The notes: generated by a model not told the origin, from the sequence alone. A DNA stretch of 11,302 nucleotides from JACPGQ01 sp039798685 (GCA_039798685.1 JBDKFM010000045.1:1-11302), one strand, 5' to 3'; counted from the first letter of the stretch, positions 1-5,213 are shown. Program-made: numbers and translations.

Positions 1-7
1 TAAATGA

Positions 8-1129
8 GTGGCAAACAAACTAGCGAAACTCTACGAAAAACAACATAGTTCCTCAGATGGAAATTCCGCAATGGGAGTCCTTCTTGCAAAGAAATCTGCA
101 GCTGTCTCCGGCTATAAAAAGGGAGACCAAGTCAAAGGAACGATCACAAAACTTACTCGTGAAGAAATTCTGATTAATATAAATGGAAAAGCAGAAGCTG
201 TCGTGCTCGAGAAAGAAAGACAACTCCTCAATGCAATCTTGGCGACGTTGAAAGTGGGTGACACCGTCACAGTTGGTGTCCTTAATCCTGAGTCAGACAG
301 CGGTCACTCCGTTGTCTCACTTCGAAGGTTTATGGAGGAACGTGCCTGGACAGGTCTCTCAAGTCTCGTGAAGAATCAGGAGCAGATCAATGTCATGATC
401 CTTGATGTCACGAAAGGCGGGTATTTGGTTCGTCTTCCAAACGGGATGAATGGTTTCTTGCCCTTCTCACATGTCTCACCAAGTGCAGCGACACAGCCTG
501 CTGTCGGAAAGTCAGTTGCAGCATTTGTACTTGATCTGAAGAAAGAAGACAACAGGATTATCGTTTCCCAGAAGCAACAGTTGACCGTTGAAGAGTTTGC
601 GCTTGTGAAGAAGCAGTACAAGCCAGGGCAGAAATTGCAGGCAACAGTCGCAGCAGTGACATCATTTGGAATATTCCTCGTGCTTCCATTTGCGACTGAG
701 AAAAAAGAAGAGAAGATGGTTGAGGGTCTTGTCCATTCTTCGCAGATTTCCTGGGAAAAAGCAGGGGATTTCAGTGCTATTTTCCAACCGGGAGCAGTCG
801 TAGATGTGATCGTTATCGGTTTTGATGATGAAGCAAAACGTGTTGATCTTTCTATAAAGAGATTGACTGATGATCCGTTCCAGACACTTGTGAAAAAGTA
901 TCCTGTTGATACGAAGGTCAAAGGAAAAGTGACGAGATTGAGTGGTGGCAATGTGTACGTTCTTCTTGATGAGGGTATTGAAGGTGTGATCAGGAAAGAA
1001 AAAGTCCCGCCGACAGTCACGTATGAAGTCGATGCGCCGATCTCAGTTGTTGTGTCAGAAATTGATTCGAAGTATCGAACAATCAACCTCGTACCGGTCC
1101 TCAAAGAGAAGCCAATTGGTTATCGCTGA
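8..1129 (+). CDS. rpsA: Four-domain S1 RNA-binding protein (ribosomal protein S1-like)
   Basis: This 373-residue protein carries four OB-fold S1 domains at about residues 38-106, 126-189, 204-285 and 302-363. S1 binds mRNA and helps load it on the 30S subunit. Domain 2 has the GGYLVRL / NGFLPFS pair that matches the domain 1-2 region of classical S1. Domain 3 is the most canonical (SFGIFLVL, then GLVHSSQIS), with a ten-residue charged insert (EKKEEKM) between its strands. Enterobacterial S1 has six domains, and four-domain forms are common in reduced bacteria. An in-frame TGA at 5-7 directly precedes the first possible start, a GTG at 8. The next candidate is the ATG at 71, which would remove 21 poorly conserved residues. 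No ribosome binding site can be judged at the window edge. It may share a transcript with an upstream gene outside the window. The family is sure; whether it is the true ribosomal S1 or a paralogue is less so. Confidence 0.85.
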   Translation: MANKLAKLYEKQHSSSDGNSAMGVLLAKKSAAVSGYKKGDQVKGTITKLTREEILININGKAEAVVLEKERQLLNAILATLKVGDTVTVGVLNPESDSGHSVVSLRRFMEERAWTGLSSLVKNQEQINVMILDVTKGGYLVRLPNGMNGFLPFSHVSPSAATQPAVGKSVAAFVLDLKKEDNRIIVSQKQQLTVEEFALVKKQYKPGQKLQATVAAVTSFGIFLVLPFATEKKEEKMVEGLVHSSQISWEKAGDFSAIFQPGAVVDVIVIGFDDEAKRVDLSIKRLTDDPFQTLVKKYPVDTKVKGKVTRLSGGNVYVLLDEGIEGVIRKEKVPPTVTYEVDAPISVVVSEIDSKYRTINLVPVLKEKPIGYR

Positions 1130-1131
1130 TT

Positions 1132-1159
1132 GTATTTCGTATTTAGTATTTCGTATTTA
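1132..1159. repeat. Tandem 7-bp repeat (GTATTTC/GTATTTA)
   Basis: Directly after the S1 stop codon there are four head-to-tail heptamers, GTATTTC and GTATTTA alternating, which form a perfect 14-bp unit present twice. It lies in the 116-bp gap before radA. No hairpin with a U-tract is seen here, so the S1 transcript probably has no intrinsic terminator in this gap. A role is unknown. Confidence 0.85.
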
Positions 1160-1231
1160 GTGCAATTCCTCTATGCTAAATATCAGATACCATATACAAA
1201 ATTCTCTCGTTCTCCAACTAGTTCTTGCGTT

Positions 1232-1243
1232 GAGGTTAACCTC
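1232..1243 (+). promoter_or_regulatory. radA ribosome binding site inside a perfect palindrome
   Basis: The Shine-Dalgarno sequence GAGGT (1232-1236) lies nine bases before the radA ATG and supports that start. It is the left half of the perfect 12-bp palindrome GAGGTTAACCTC. In RNA the outer four bases of each half could pair (GAGG/CCTC) around a TTAA loop and hide the site. In DNA the palindrome could be a protein-binding site. No convincing -35/-10 pair was found for radA itself. Confidence 0.6.
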
Positions 1244-1245
1244 GT

Positions 1246-2604
1246 ATGGCGAGTAAAACAAAAACAAGGATCTCCTATGTCTGTCAGGAATGCGGCTATG
1301 ACAGTCCACAATGGCTTGGGAAGTGCCCGGAGTGTAATAGTTGGAACAGTCTTAAGGAACTGCGTCTCGGACCGATTCTCAGTGCAACGTCAAGTGTCCT
1401 TCCTGCGCAATCAATTACCCCGAAGAAACTTCGTGATGTGACCGTGTCTTCATCGACAAGGTTGCAAAGTGGGTATGGCGAATTGGATACGGTGCTTGGT
1501 GGAGGTATTGTCAAAGGAGGCGTGATCCTGCTGGCAGGTGATCCGGGAGTCGGGAAATCAACGCTTCTTTTGCAGCTCGCGCTGAAGCTCGGTAAGGGTA
1601 AAGAGAATGCATCCCCAGTTCTCTATGTGTCCGGTGAGGAATCAGTTGAGCAGATTAAGATGCGTGCAGTGCGGCTTTTATCAGGCCAAAAAGAAGCAGA
1701 TGCGCTTGAGAATATCCTTTTGCTCTCTTTAACTGATAGCGATCAGGCAGTTGAGGCAATAGCGAAATTAAAACCTTCATTGGTCATTCTTGATTCGATT
1801 CAGACGATGCAGTCGGTAAATGTCGCAGGGCTTTCAGGTTCTGTCCCGCAGGTACGCTATGCTGCGTTGCAGTTGGTCCGTGTGGCGAAAGAGCTTAGTA
1901 TTCCCGTTATTATTGTCGGACATGTCACGAAAGAAGGAATGGTGGCAGGGCCGATGGTGCTTTCGCACATGGTGGATACGGTGCTGTTTCTTGAAGGTGA
2001 GAAATTTTCCCGTATCAGATTACTTCGCTCCCTGAAAAACCGATTTGGACCAGTGGATGAGGTCGGTGTGTTTTCGATGGAAGATGAAGGCATGAGTGAG
2101 GTTAAGGATCCGTCGCAGCTTTTTCTCACAGATCATAAGGTTGAGGTACCTGGAAGTGTGTTAGTTGTCACGATGGAGGGAAGCCGCGCATTTCTTGTGG
2201 AAATTCAGGCACTCGCAGTGTATAGTAAACTTCCGATGCCGCGCCGTGTCGCATCAGGTGTTGACCAGCGTCGTCTTGAACTGCTCTTGGCAGTCCTCCA
2301 GAAGCATTGTCGGATTGCTGTTGATACTGCGGATGTCTTCGTCAATGTCGCAGGCGGGATGAAACTCACGGATCCTGCGGTCGATCTCTCAATTTGCCTT
2401 GCTGTGTATTCAAGCATAAAAAATATTCCGCTCTCAAAAACGGTCGGTATTGCAGAGATTGGATTACTCGGTGAACTCAGGAGGGTGAGTGGTCTTGAGA
2501 AGCGGATGCGTGAGGCGAAGCAGTTTGGATTTAGCAAAGTCATTACCGCAACGACGCATCAAAGTCTTTCACAGGTACTTCAGGCACTTGAGAGGGGGAA
2601 GTAA
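1246..2604 (+). CDS. radA: DNA repair and recombination ATPase RadA
   Basis: RadA is a RecA-like ATPase and hexameric helicase that drives branch migration during homologous recombination and repair. The 452 residues show the full bacterial layout: an N-terminal zinc finger with C13, C16, C27 and C30; a RecA core with Walker A GDPGVGKST (98-106) and Walker B LVILDS (179-184); the RadA-specific KNRFG motif (264-268); and a C-terminal Lon-protease-like domain from about residue 300 that includes DPAVDLSI. That domain is structural in RadA, not proteolytic. Length and motifs are those of an intact, functional enzyme. The ATG is supported by GAGGT nine bases upstream. It follows the S1 gene in the same direction after 116 bp and may be partly co-transcribed with it. 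Nothing appears truncated. Confidence 0.97.
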   Translation: MASKTKTRISYVCQECGYDSPQWLGKCPECNSWNSLKELRLGPILSATSSVLPAQSITPKKLRDVTVSSSTRLQSGYGELDTVLGGGIVKGGVILLAGDPGVGKSTLLLQLALKLGKGKENASPVLYVSGEESVEQIKMRAVRLLSGQKEADALENILLLSLTDSDQAVEAIAKLKPSLVILDSIQTMQSVNVAGLSGSVPQVRYAALQLVRVAKELSIPVIIVGHVTKEGMVAGPMVLSHMVDTVLFLEGEKFSRIRLLRSLKNRFGPVDEVGVFSMEDEGMSEVKDPSQLFLTDHKVEVPGSVLVVTMEGSRAFLVEIQALAVYSKLPMPRRVASGVDQRRLELLLAVLQKHCRIAVDTADVFVNVAGGMKLTDPAVDLSICLAVYSSIKNIPLSKTVGIAEIGLLGELRRVSGLEKRMREAKQFGFSKVITATTHQSLSQVLQALERGK

Positions 2605-2612
2605 CTCGTCTC

Positions 2613-2640
2613 TTGCACTTTTTTAAGGCATACGTATAAT
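2613..2640 (+). promoter_or_regulatory. Sigma70-type promoter for the PIN-TRAM gene
   Basis: TTGCAC (2613-2618) and a perfect TATAAT (2635-2640) are separated by 16 bp. Transcription would start near 2647 and leave a leader of about 22 nt with only a weak purine-rich site (GAGAGAAAG, 2651-2659) before the ATG at 2669. The promoter starts nine bases after the radA stop codon, so this gene can be expressed independently of radA. Confidence 0.75.
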
Positions 2641-2668
2641 GAGTCCTGTTGAGAGAAAGTAGTAAATT

Positions 2669-3457
2669 ATGGCGACACGACAAGCAAAAGAACAATCAGA
2701 AGCTCAGCAGCCAAAAGAGGTACAACCACCTTTTTTCTCTCCCCGTGTTGTCGGAATGCTTGCCGATGAGGTCACACGGACGATGATGCACCGCTTGCCA
2801 CATCTTTTTCCAACCCCAACCAGGCGCGCAAAAAAATCAGTGAAAAAGACAAAGAAACTAGAGTACGCGCTCGTTCTGGACACCTCAGCAATTATTGACC
2901 GGAGGATTCTCGAAACAATGCATATCGGTCTTCTTGCCGGCAATGTCATTATCCCCGAAGGGGTGTTACTTGAATTAAAACATATTGCTGATTCACAGGA
3001 TACTGTCAAGCGCGAGCGGGGCAGGAAAGGCCTTGAGGAGTTGGATCGATTGAAGAAGTTACGGGCTATCAAGATGACTGTACTTCCGTTTGAGTCAAAC
3101 GGAAGATCGATGCCAGAAGTCGATGAGCAGATTATACTTATTGCAAAACAGTATAAAGGACGGGTCATTACCTGTGACTATAACCTGCAAAAAAAAGCGA
3201 GTATTCAGGGAGTGACCGCAATCAATGTCAATGTGTTGGCGAATGCATTGAAGGTCACTGCGGTGCCCGGTGAAGCAGTGCATATCAAGGTGTTACATCT
3301 CGGGAAAGAGGCGACGCAGGGCGTAGGATATCTGGATGACGGGACGATGATTGTTGTTGAGCAGGGGGAGGAGTCGATCGGCAAGACAATTGACGTGGTG
3401 ATCTCACGGGTTATTCAGACTGCTACCGGGAGAATACTGTTTGCAAAGAAAATATAA
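2669..3457 (+). CDS. PIN-TRAM domain protein (YacL-type, without membrane segments)
   Basis: The protein has 262 residues. The PIN nuclease fold (about 66-195) keeps its acidic residues: D71 in LDTS, E102 in LELKHIADS, D152 in EVDEQIILIAK and D170 in TCDYNL. A TRAM RNA-binding domain follows (about 198-262; QGVGYLDDGTMIVVE, then TATGRILFAK). PIN domains are metal-dependent ribonucleases, and TRAM domains bind structured RNA. The order and motifs match Bacillus YacL-type proteins. YacL, however, starts with four membrane helices, while here there is a hydrophilic Lys/Arg/Gln-rich head of about 65 residues with no hydrophobic stretch, so this form is predicted to be cytosolic. It has its own promoter. 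Target RNA is unknown. It is not part of an evident toxin-antitoxin pair, because no small antitoxin gene overlaps or adjoins it. Confidence 0.9.
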   Translation: MATRQAKEQSEAQQPKEVQPPFFSPRVVGMLADEVTRTMMHRLPHLFPTPTRRAKKSVKKTKKLEYALVLDTSAIIDRRILETMHIGLLAGNVIIPEGVLLELKHIADSQDTVKRERGRKGLEELDRLKKLRAIKMTVLPFESNGRSMPEVDEQIILIAKQYKGRVITCDYNLQKKASIQGVTAINVNVLANALKVTAVPGEAVHIKVLHLGKEATQGVGYLDDGTMIVVEQGEESIGKTIDVVISRVIQTATGRILFAKKI

Positions 3458-3549
3458 GTAGAGGCTATATTTGAGTAACTTTAAGAGATTCCACTTCGCC
3501 TCCACTGATGCTAAAGTTTTGGCGGACAAGAAGGGCTTCGAGGGATAAA

Positions 3550-3561
3550 TAAGAGTGCCTG
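3550..3561. repeat. 12-bp direct repeat TAAGAGTGCCTG, copy 1
   Basis: The same 12 bases recur exactly at 3615-3626, 65 bp downstream. Bases 3557-3561 (GCCTG) can also pair with CAGGC at 3576-3580, which makes a small hairpin. Confidence 0.8.
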
Positions 3562-3610
3562 TTTCGCTTCGCTTGCAGGCGATCTCGCAGAAACGTTTGT
3601 AAGCTTGAAA

Positions 3611-3643
3611 GAGGTAAGAGTGCCTGCCCAACACTCCTACCTC
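3611..3643. repeat. Imperfect 12-bp hairpin containing direct-repeat copy 2
   Basis: GAGGTAAGAGTG (3611-3622) pairs with CACTCCTACCTC (3632-3643) with a single mismatch around a nine-base loop. The left arm overlaps the second TAAGAGTGCCTG (3615-3626). No T-run follows on either strand, so it is not a standard terminator. It may be a REP-like unit or part of a structured RNA. Confidence 0.7.
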
Positions 3644-3768
3644 ATCAAAACCTGCAAACTGTATCTTTCCTTATTTTAGCACTGTCTGCTCGATAAAATA
3701 CGCAGCATCTAGTTAAATAATGTCGTCTTAACAAGAAAAATCAACAATTTTAGCCTCAGTATTTTTTC

Positions 3769-3798
3769 TTGACAAAAACAACATTATTCTTGTACTCT
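3769..3798 (+). promoter_or_regulatory. Promoter for the candidate small RNA
   Basis: A perfect -35 TTGACA (3769-3774) is followed after 18 bp by TACTCT (3793-3798), which keeps the three most conserved -10 positions (T, A and the last T). The predicted start, about 3805-3806, coincides with the base of the first hairpin of the downstream RNA, which supports the assignment. The -10 is weak, so strength may depend on a regulator. Confidence 0.6.
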
Positions 3799-3804
3799 GT
3801 ATCT

Positions 3805-3916
3805 CGGCACTTAGTTTTTATTTTCCTGCCTGAAGAACTAAGTACCTTTTACTTCAAGAGCATTGCTTCTCGTACCGAAATTATCATCTGAGTAACGAAA
3901 GCGATGCTCTTTTTTT
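3805..3916 (+). ncRNA. Candidate free-standing structured small RNA, about 112 nt
   Basis: A promoter, two hairpins and a strong terminator follow each other with no start codon and meaningful frame between them. Hairpin 1 begins at the predicted 5' end: GG (3806-3807) pairs with CC (3845-3846), then after one C/A mismatch ACTTAGTT (3809-3816) pairs perfectly with AACTAAGT (3836-3843), and pairing can continue three more positions toward the loop, where CCTGCC lies. A single-stranded linker (3847-3855) leads to the terminator hairpin. GAAG in the inner arm of hairpin 1 could alternatively contact CTTC in the linker. No match to tmRNA, RNase P RNA, SRP RNA, 6S RNA or tRNA signatures was recognised. 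Since no gene follows on the + strand, it is not a riboswitch or leader. The function is unknown; a trans-acting regulator is the simplest reading. Confidence 0.6.
3856..3916 (+). terminator. Strong intrinsic terminator of the small RNA
   Basis: AAGAGCATTGCTT (3856-3868) pairs with AAGCGATGCTCTT (3899-3911) over 13 bp with one T-G wobble. The helix can be continued inside by CG/CG and TAC/GTA pairs with single-base bulges. Seven T (3910-3916) follow at once. The long, partly bulged stem and 16-base apical loop are more than a terminator needs, so the hairpin may also be functional in the RNA. The minus-strand gene at 3939 ends 22 bp away, but the hairpin has no T-run in that direction. Confidence 0.8.
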
Positions 3917-3938
3917 GTTCTGCAAAGCAAACCCTCAA

Positions 3939-4100
3939 CTATAAATAGGCAACTGGAATACTAAGATTTTTTTCAATTAACCTCTTAAATTGTTCTCTTC
4001 CTTGTTTTACTAAAATAGCCTGCTGATGTTCTGCGAAAGTTTTTCTGCGGAGTTTTTTTTCTGCGGTCTGTATTCCGAGGAGTAGGGCAATTAATTTCAT
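3939..4100 (-). CDS. Small basic protein of 53 residues, unknown function
   Basis: The family is not recognised. The protein starts with MKLIALLLGIQTAEKK, is rich in Lys, Arg, Gln and Leu, is probably helical, and has no Cys or membrane-length hydrophobic stretch. The frame stays open to an ATG at 4193 (84 residues), but that extension would cover the -35 and -10 of a consensus promoter whose start point lies four to five bases before the ATG at 4100. I therefore choose the short form. There is no Shine-Dalgarno sequence, and the mRNA would be almost leaderless. The gene is monocistronic and convergent with the small RNA, whose terminator ends 22 bp from the TAG stop. The basic, helical composition would allow RNA or DNA binding, but that is a guess. 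The strong promoter is the main evidence that this short frame is real. Confidence 0.5.
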   Translation of the reverse strand: MKLIALLLGIQTAEKKLRRKTFAEHQQAILVKQGREQFKRLIEKNLSIPVAYL

Positions 4101-4110
4101 ATCAGCATAA

Positions 4111-4139
4111 ATTTTATCACACGTTGTCAAGAGTGTCAA
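4111..4139 (-). promoter_or_regulatory. Consensus promoter for the 53-residue gene
   Basis: On the minus strand, TTGACA (4139-4134), a 17-bp spacer and TAAAAT (4116-4111) form an almost ideal sigma70-type promoter. A second TTGACA lies inside the spacer (4130-4125), nine bases downstream of the first. The start point would be near 4104, with the ATG at 4100. Confidence 0.8.
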
Positions 4140-4213
4140 CCTATAGCAAGCCCACCTTTCATTTATATATAACCTAGAGTAATTATGTATCAAAAAAGAC
4201 TGTCAGGACAACT

Positions 4214-4262
4214 AAAAAAAGTAGTACACATTTATGTGGATAACTTTTGGATAGAAATGTGT
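4214..4262 (-). terminator. Possible terminator of the glycosyltransferase gene
   Basis: ACACATTT (4226-4233) and AAATGTGT (4255-4262) form a perfect 8-bp stem. Read on the minus strand it is followed after five bases by seven T (4220-4214). The stem is AT-rich and the loop is 21 bases, so termination would be moderate. It lies 45 bases after the stop codon of the glycosyltransferase gene, and no better terminator is visible for it. Confidence 0.4.
4235..4243 (-). other. Isolated perfect DnaA-box sequence
   Basis: TGTGGATAA is the complement of TTATCCACA, the strongest DnaA-binding 9-mer. It lies in the loop of the hairpin at 4226-4262 in an AT-rich gap. No second box or neighbouring dnaA/dnaN gene was found, so an origin is not supported. 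A single box could titrate DnaA or be chance. Confidence 0.3.
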
Positions 4263-4280
4263 GAGGAAAGAAGATGCTTT

Positions 4281-4303
4281 TTTAGAGTTTAGAGTTTAGA
4301 GTT
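4281..4303. repeat. Tandem 7-bp repeat (TTTAGAG x3)
   Basis: Three perfect copies of TTTAGAG plus two further bases lie just after the glycosyltransferase stop codon (which reads on the minus strand). It directly abuts a small hairpin at 4301-4316. The unit differs from the heptamer at 1132-1159, but both lie immediately behind a gene. Confidence 0.85.
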
Positions 4304-4316
4304 CCGTTATCGGAAC
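4301..4316. repeat. Perfect 6-bp hairpin over the glycosyltransferase stop codon
   Basis: GTTCCG (4301-4306) and CGGAAC (4311-4316) pair around TTAT, and the TAA stop of the minus-strand gene (4309-4307) lies in the loop. No T-run follows in either direction, so it is not a normal terminator. It may protect the mRNA 3' end or be accidental. Confidence 0.6.
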
Positions 4317-5086
4317 ATTGTTCTCACTGGGGTAGTAAAAGGGTGGAGGAATGCTTTGACAGATGGGCGGTAATCATGTTCAGCGACTGATTTAAGGAGA
4401 AGTCCGACCGATGAGACAATTTTGCCTTTGCGAGTTTGCTGTCTGTAGGCAGCAACAGCGTTCTCAAAGTGTGTGTAGAGTGATTGATTGATGTTGGCGA
4501 TTCTTCCGTACTGGAGCATTTTAAGGAAGAGGCCGGAGAAGATGAATGGGTAGGTGTTGGTTGTAAATCGGATAAGATCTTTAGGTAAAAGACGTCTATT
4601 GATGAGTGCTGTTTCAAAGCGCATAGAGATTCCGTGCAGAAGTGTCGGATAGATCTGTTCGTGCTCTTCCGGGAAAGATGTCTTCTCTTTGTTTTTGCTG
4701 TCTTTTACAACTGCACACTGTGTGCCAACGGCGACGACTTTCGGATTGTTTTCAAGAAACTGTACCTGTTTTTTCAACTTAAATGCCGATGCTGTATCTG
4801 TCGGATTCATGAACGTCACAAACTGTCCTCGAGCCTGTCGTATCGCACGATTTAGACAAATTGCCGGTCCATAACGCTTCTTATTGCGAAGCACTTTTAT
4901 GCGGTTGTCGCATTTTTTTAGAATGGTCGCAATTTTATAGGTGTCGTCTTTGGAGCTATCATCCACAATGATAATCTCGAGGTTCTGATGCGTCTGCTTC
5001 AGAAGGCTCTCCACGCTCTGCGGGAGCACGCTACTCGCATTGTAGACTGGGAGAATTACTGAGACTAGTGAATCGGACAATTTCAT
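4307..5086 (-). CDS. GT2-like glycosyltransferase with degenerate active-site motifs
   Basis: The N-terminal half of this 259-residue protein is a typical GT-A nucleotide-binding fold: VSVILPVYN (8-16), the acceptor helix SLLKQT, LEIIIVDDSS (36-45) and LNRAIRQARGQFVTF (78-92). GT2 enzymes normally follow with a DxD metal site, but here the positions read N-P-T-D (94-97), so both DxD aspartates are lost. The later region that normally carries the Glu-Asp base (EDYDLWLRL type) reads YPFIFSGLFLKMLQYGRIANI (from 179). The scaffold is thus conserved while both acidic sites are gone, which suggests an inactive homologue or a different mechanism. There is no signal peptide or membrane segment. The gene stands alone behind its own strong promoter with a leader of about 55 nt; no Shine-Dalgarno site is visible. 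A sequencing error is unlikely to explain it, as the frame is intact. Confidence 0.85.
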   Translation of the reverse strand: MKLSDSLVSVILPVYNASSVLPQSVESLLKQTHQNLEIIIVDDSSKDDTYKIATILKKCDNRIKVLRNKKRYGPAICLNRAIRQARGQFVTFMNPTDTASAFKLKKQVQFLENNPKVVAVGTQCAVVKDSKNKEKTSFPEEHEQIYPTLLHGISMRFETALINRRLLPKDLIRFTTNTYPFIFSGLFLKMLQYGRIANINQSLYTHFENAVAAYRQQTRKGKIVSSVGLLLKSVAEHDYRPSVKAFLHPFTTPVRTMFR

Positions 5087-5106
5087 AATTTTGGGGCAAT
5101 TTTGGG
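5087..5106. repeat. Two copies of AATTTTGGG next to the glycosyltransferase start
   Basis: AATTTTGGG occurs at 5087-5095 and 5098-5106, 11 bp apart, directly before the ATG of the minus-strand glycosyltransferase. In the mRNA this reads CCCAAAATT twice within the leader. It occupies the place of the ribosome binding site and might bind a translational regulator. Confidence 0.65.
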
Positions 5107-5147
5107 TCTGATTGCGCGATGCAGGGCAGAGGTTTTTGAGTCTGTGT

Positions 5148-5176
5148 AGTATACCTTTTTGTCATGTTTTTGTCAA
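5148..5176 (-). promoter_or_regulatory. Consensus promoter for the glycosyltransferase gene
   Basis: On the minus strand, TTGACA (5176-5171), a 17-bp spacer and TATACT (5153-5148) make a near-ideal sigma70-type promoter. A second TTGACA lies 16 bp further upstream (5192-5187), without a matching -10. Transcription should start near 5141. Confidence 0.8.
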
Positions 5177-5192
5177 GTTTCAGGGGTGTCAA

Positions 5193-5213
5193 TTAGGCAC
5201 AATTCGTGCCTAA
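5193..5213. repeat. Perfect 8-bp hairpin over the stop codon of the helical-protein gene
   Basis: TTAGGCAC (5193-5200) pairs with GTGCCTAA (5206-5213) around a five-base loop. The TAG stop codon of the minus-strand gene (5212-5210) lies in one arm. The stem is strong, but the minus strand continues with TTGACACC rather than a T-run, so any terminator function would be atypical. It also separates this gene from the next promoter. Confidence 0.65.

Larger units (their letters stand above)
3458..3768. other. Gene-free stretch with short repeats and hairpins
   Basis: No credible protein gene is seen here. The longest minus-strand frame (3404-3634) overlaps the PIN-TRAM gene and has no domain, promoter or ribosome site. 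The stretch holds a directly repeated 12-mer and a 12-bp hairpin (listed separately), and a block around 3490-3545 rich in CGCC/GGCGG that looks like debris of an intergenic repeat. The part from 3660 to 3768 is AT-rich without clear structure. Confidence 0.6.

Noticed and set aside
376..1104. Long minus-strand frame of 242 codons opposite the S1 gene
   Set aside because: The + strand encodes unmistakable S1 domains. The antisense product is low-complexity in Ser/Thr, which is typical of a shadow frame.
2585..2626. Terminator for radA at the T-run 2619-2624
   Set aside because: Only a four-base complementary pair precedes the T-run, and the Ts belong to the spacer of the next promoter.
3500..3560. 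tRNA-like T-loop (GGCTTCGAGGG)
   Set aside because: No acceptor stem, D-arm or anticodon arm can be built around it.
3404..3634. Minus-strand frame of 76 codons overlapping the end of the PIN-TRAM gene
   Set aside because: It overlaps a conserved coding region, has no promoter or ribosome site, and its translation resembles no domain; it runs through the repeat cluster.
3805..4100. Type I toxin-antitoxin pair formed by the small RNA and the 53-residue protein
   Set aside because: The RNA and the gene do not overlap, no extended complementarity was seen, and the protein has no membrane-spanning segment.
4101..4193. N-terminal extension of the small basic protein to 84 residues
   Set aside because: The extension translates the -35 and -10 of a consensus promoter whose start point lies downstream of the upstream ATG, so the longer form would not be made from that promoter.
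4141..4306. Chromosomal replication origin
   Set aside because: Only one DnaA box is present, and no origin-associated genes are nearby.
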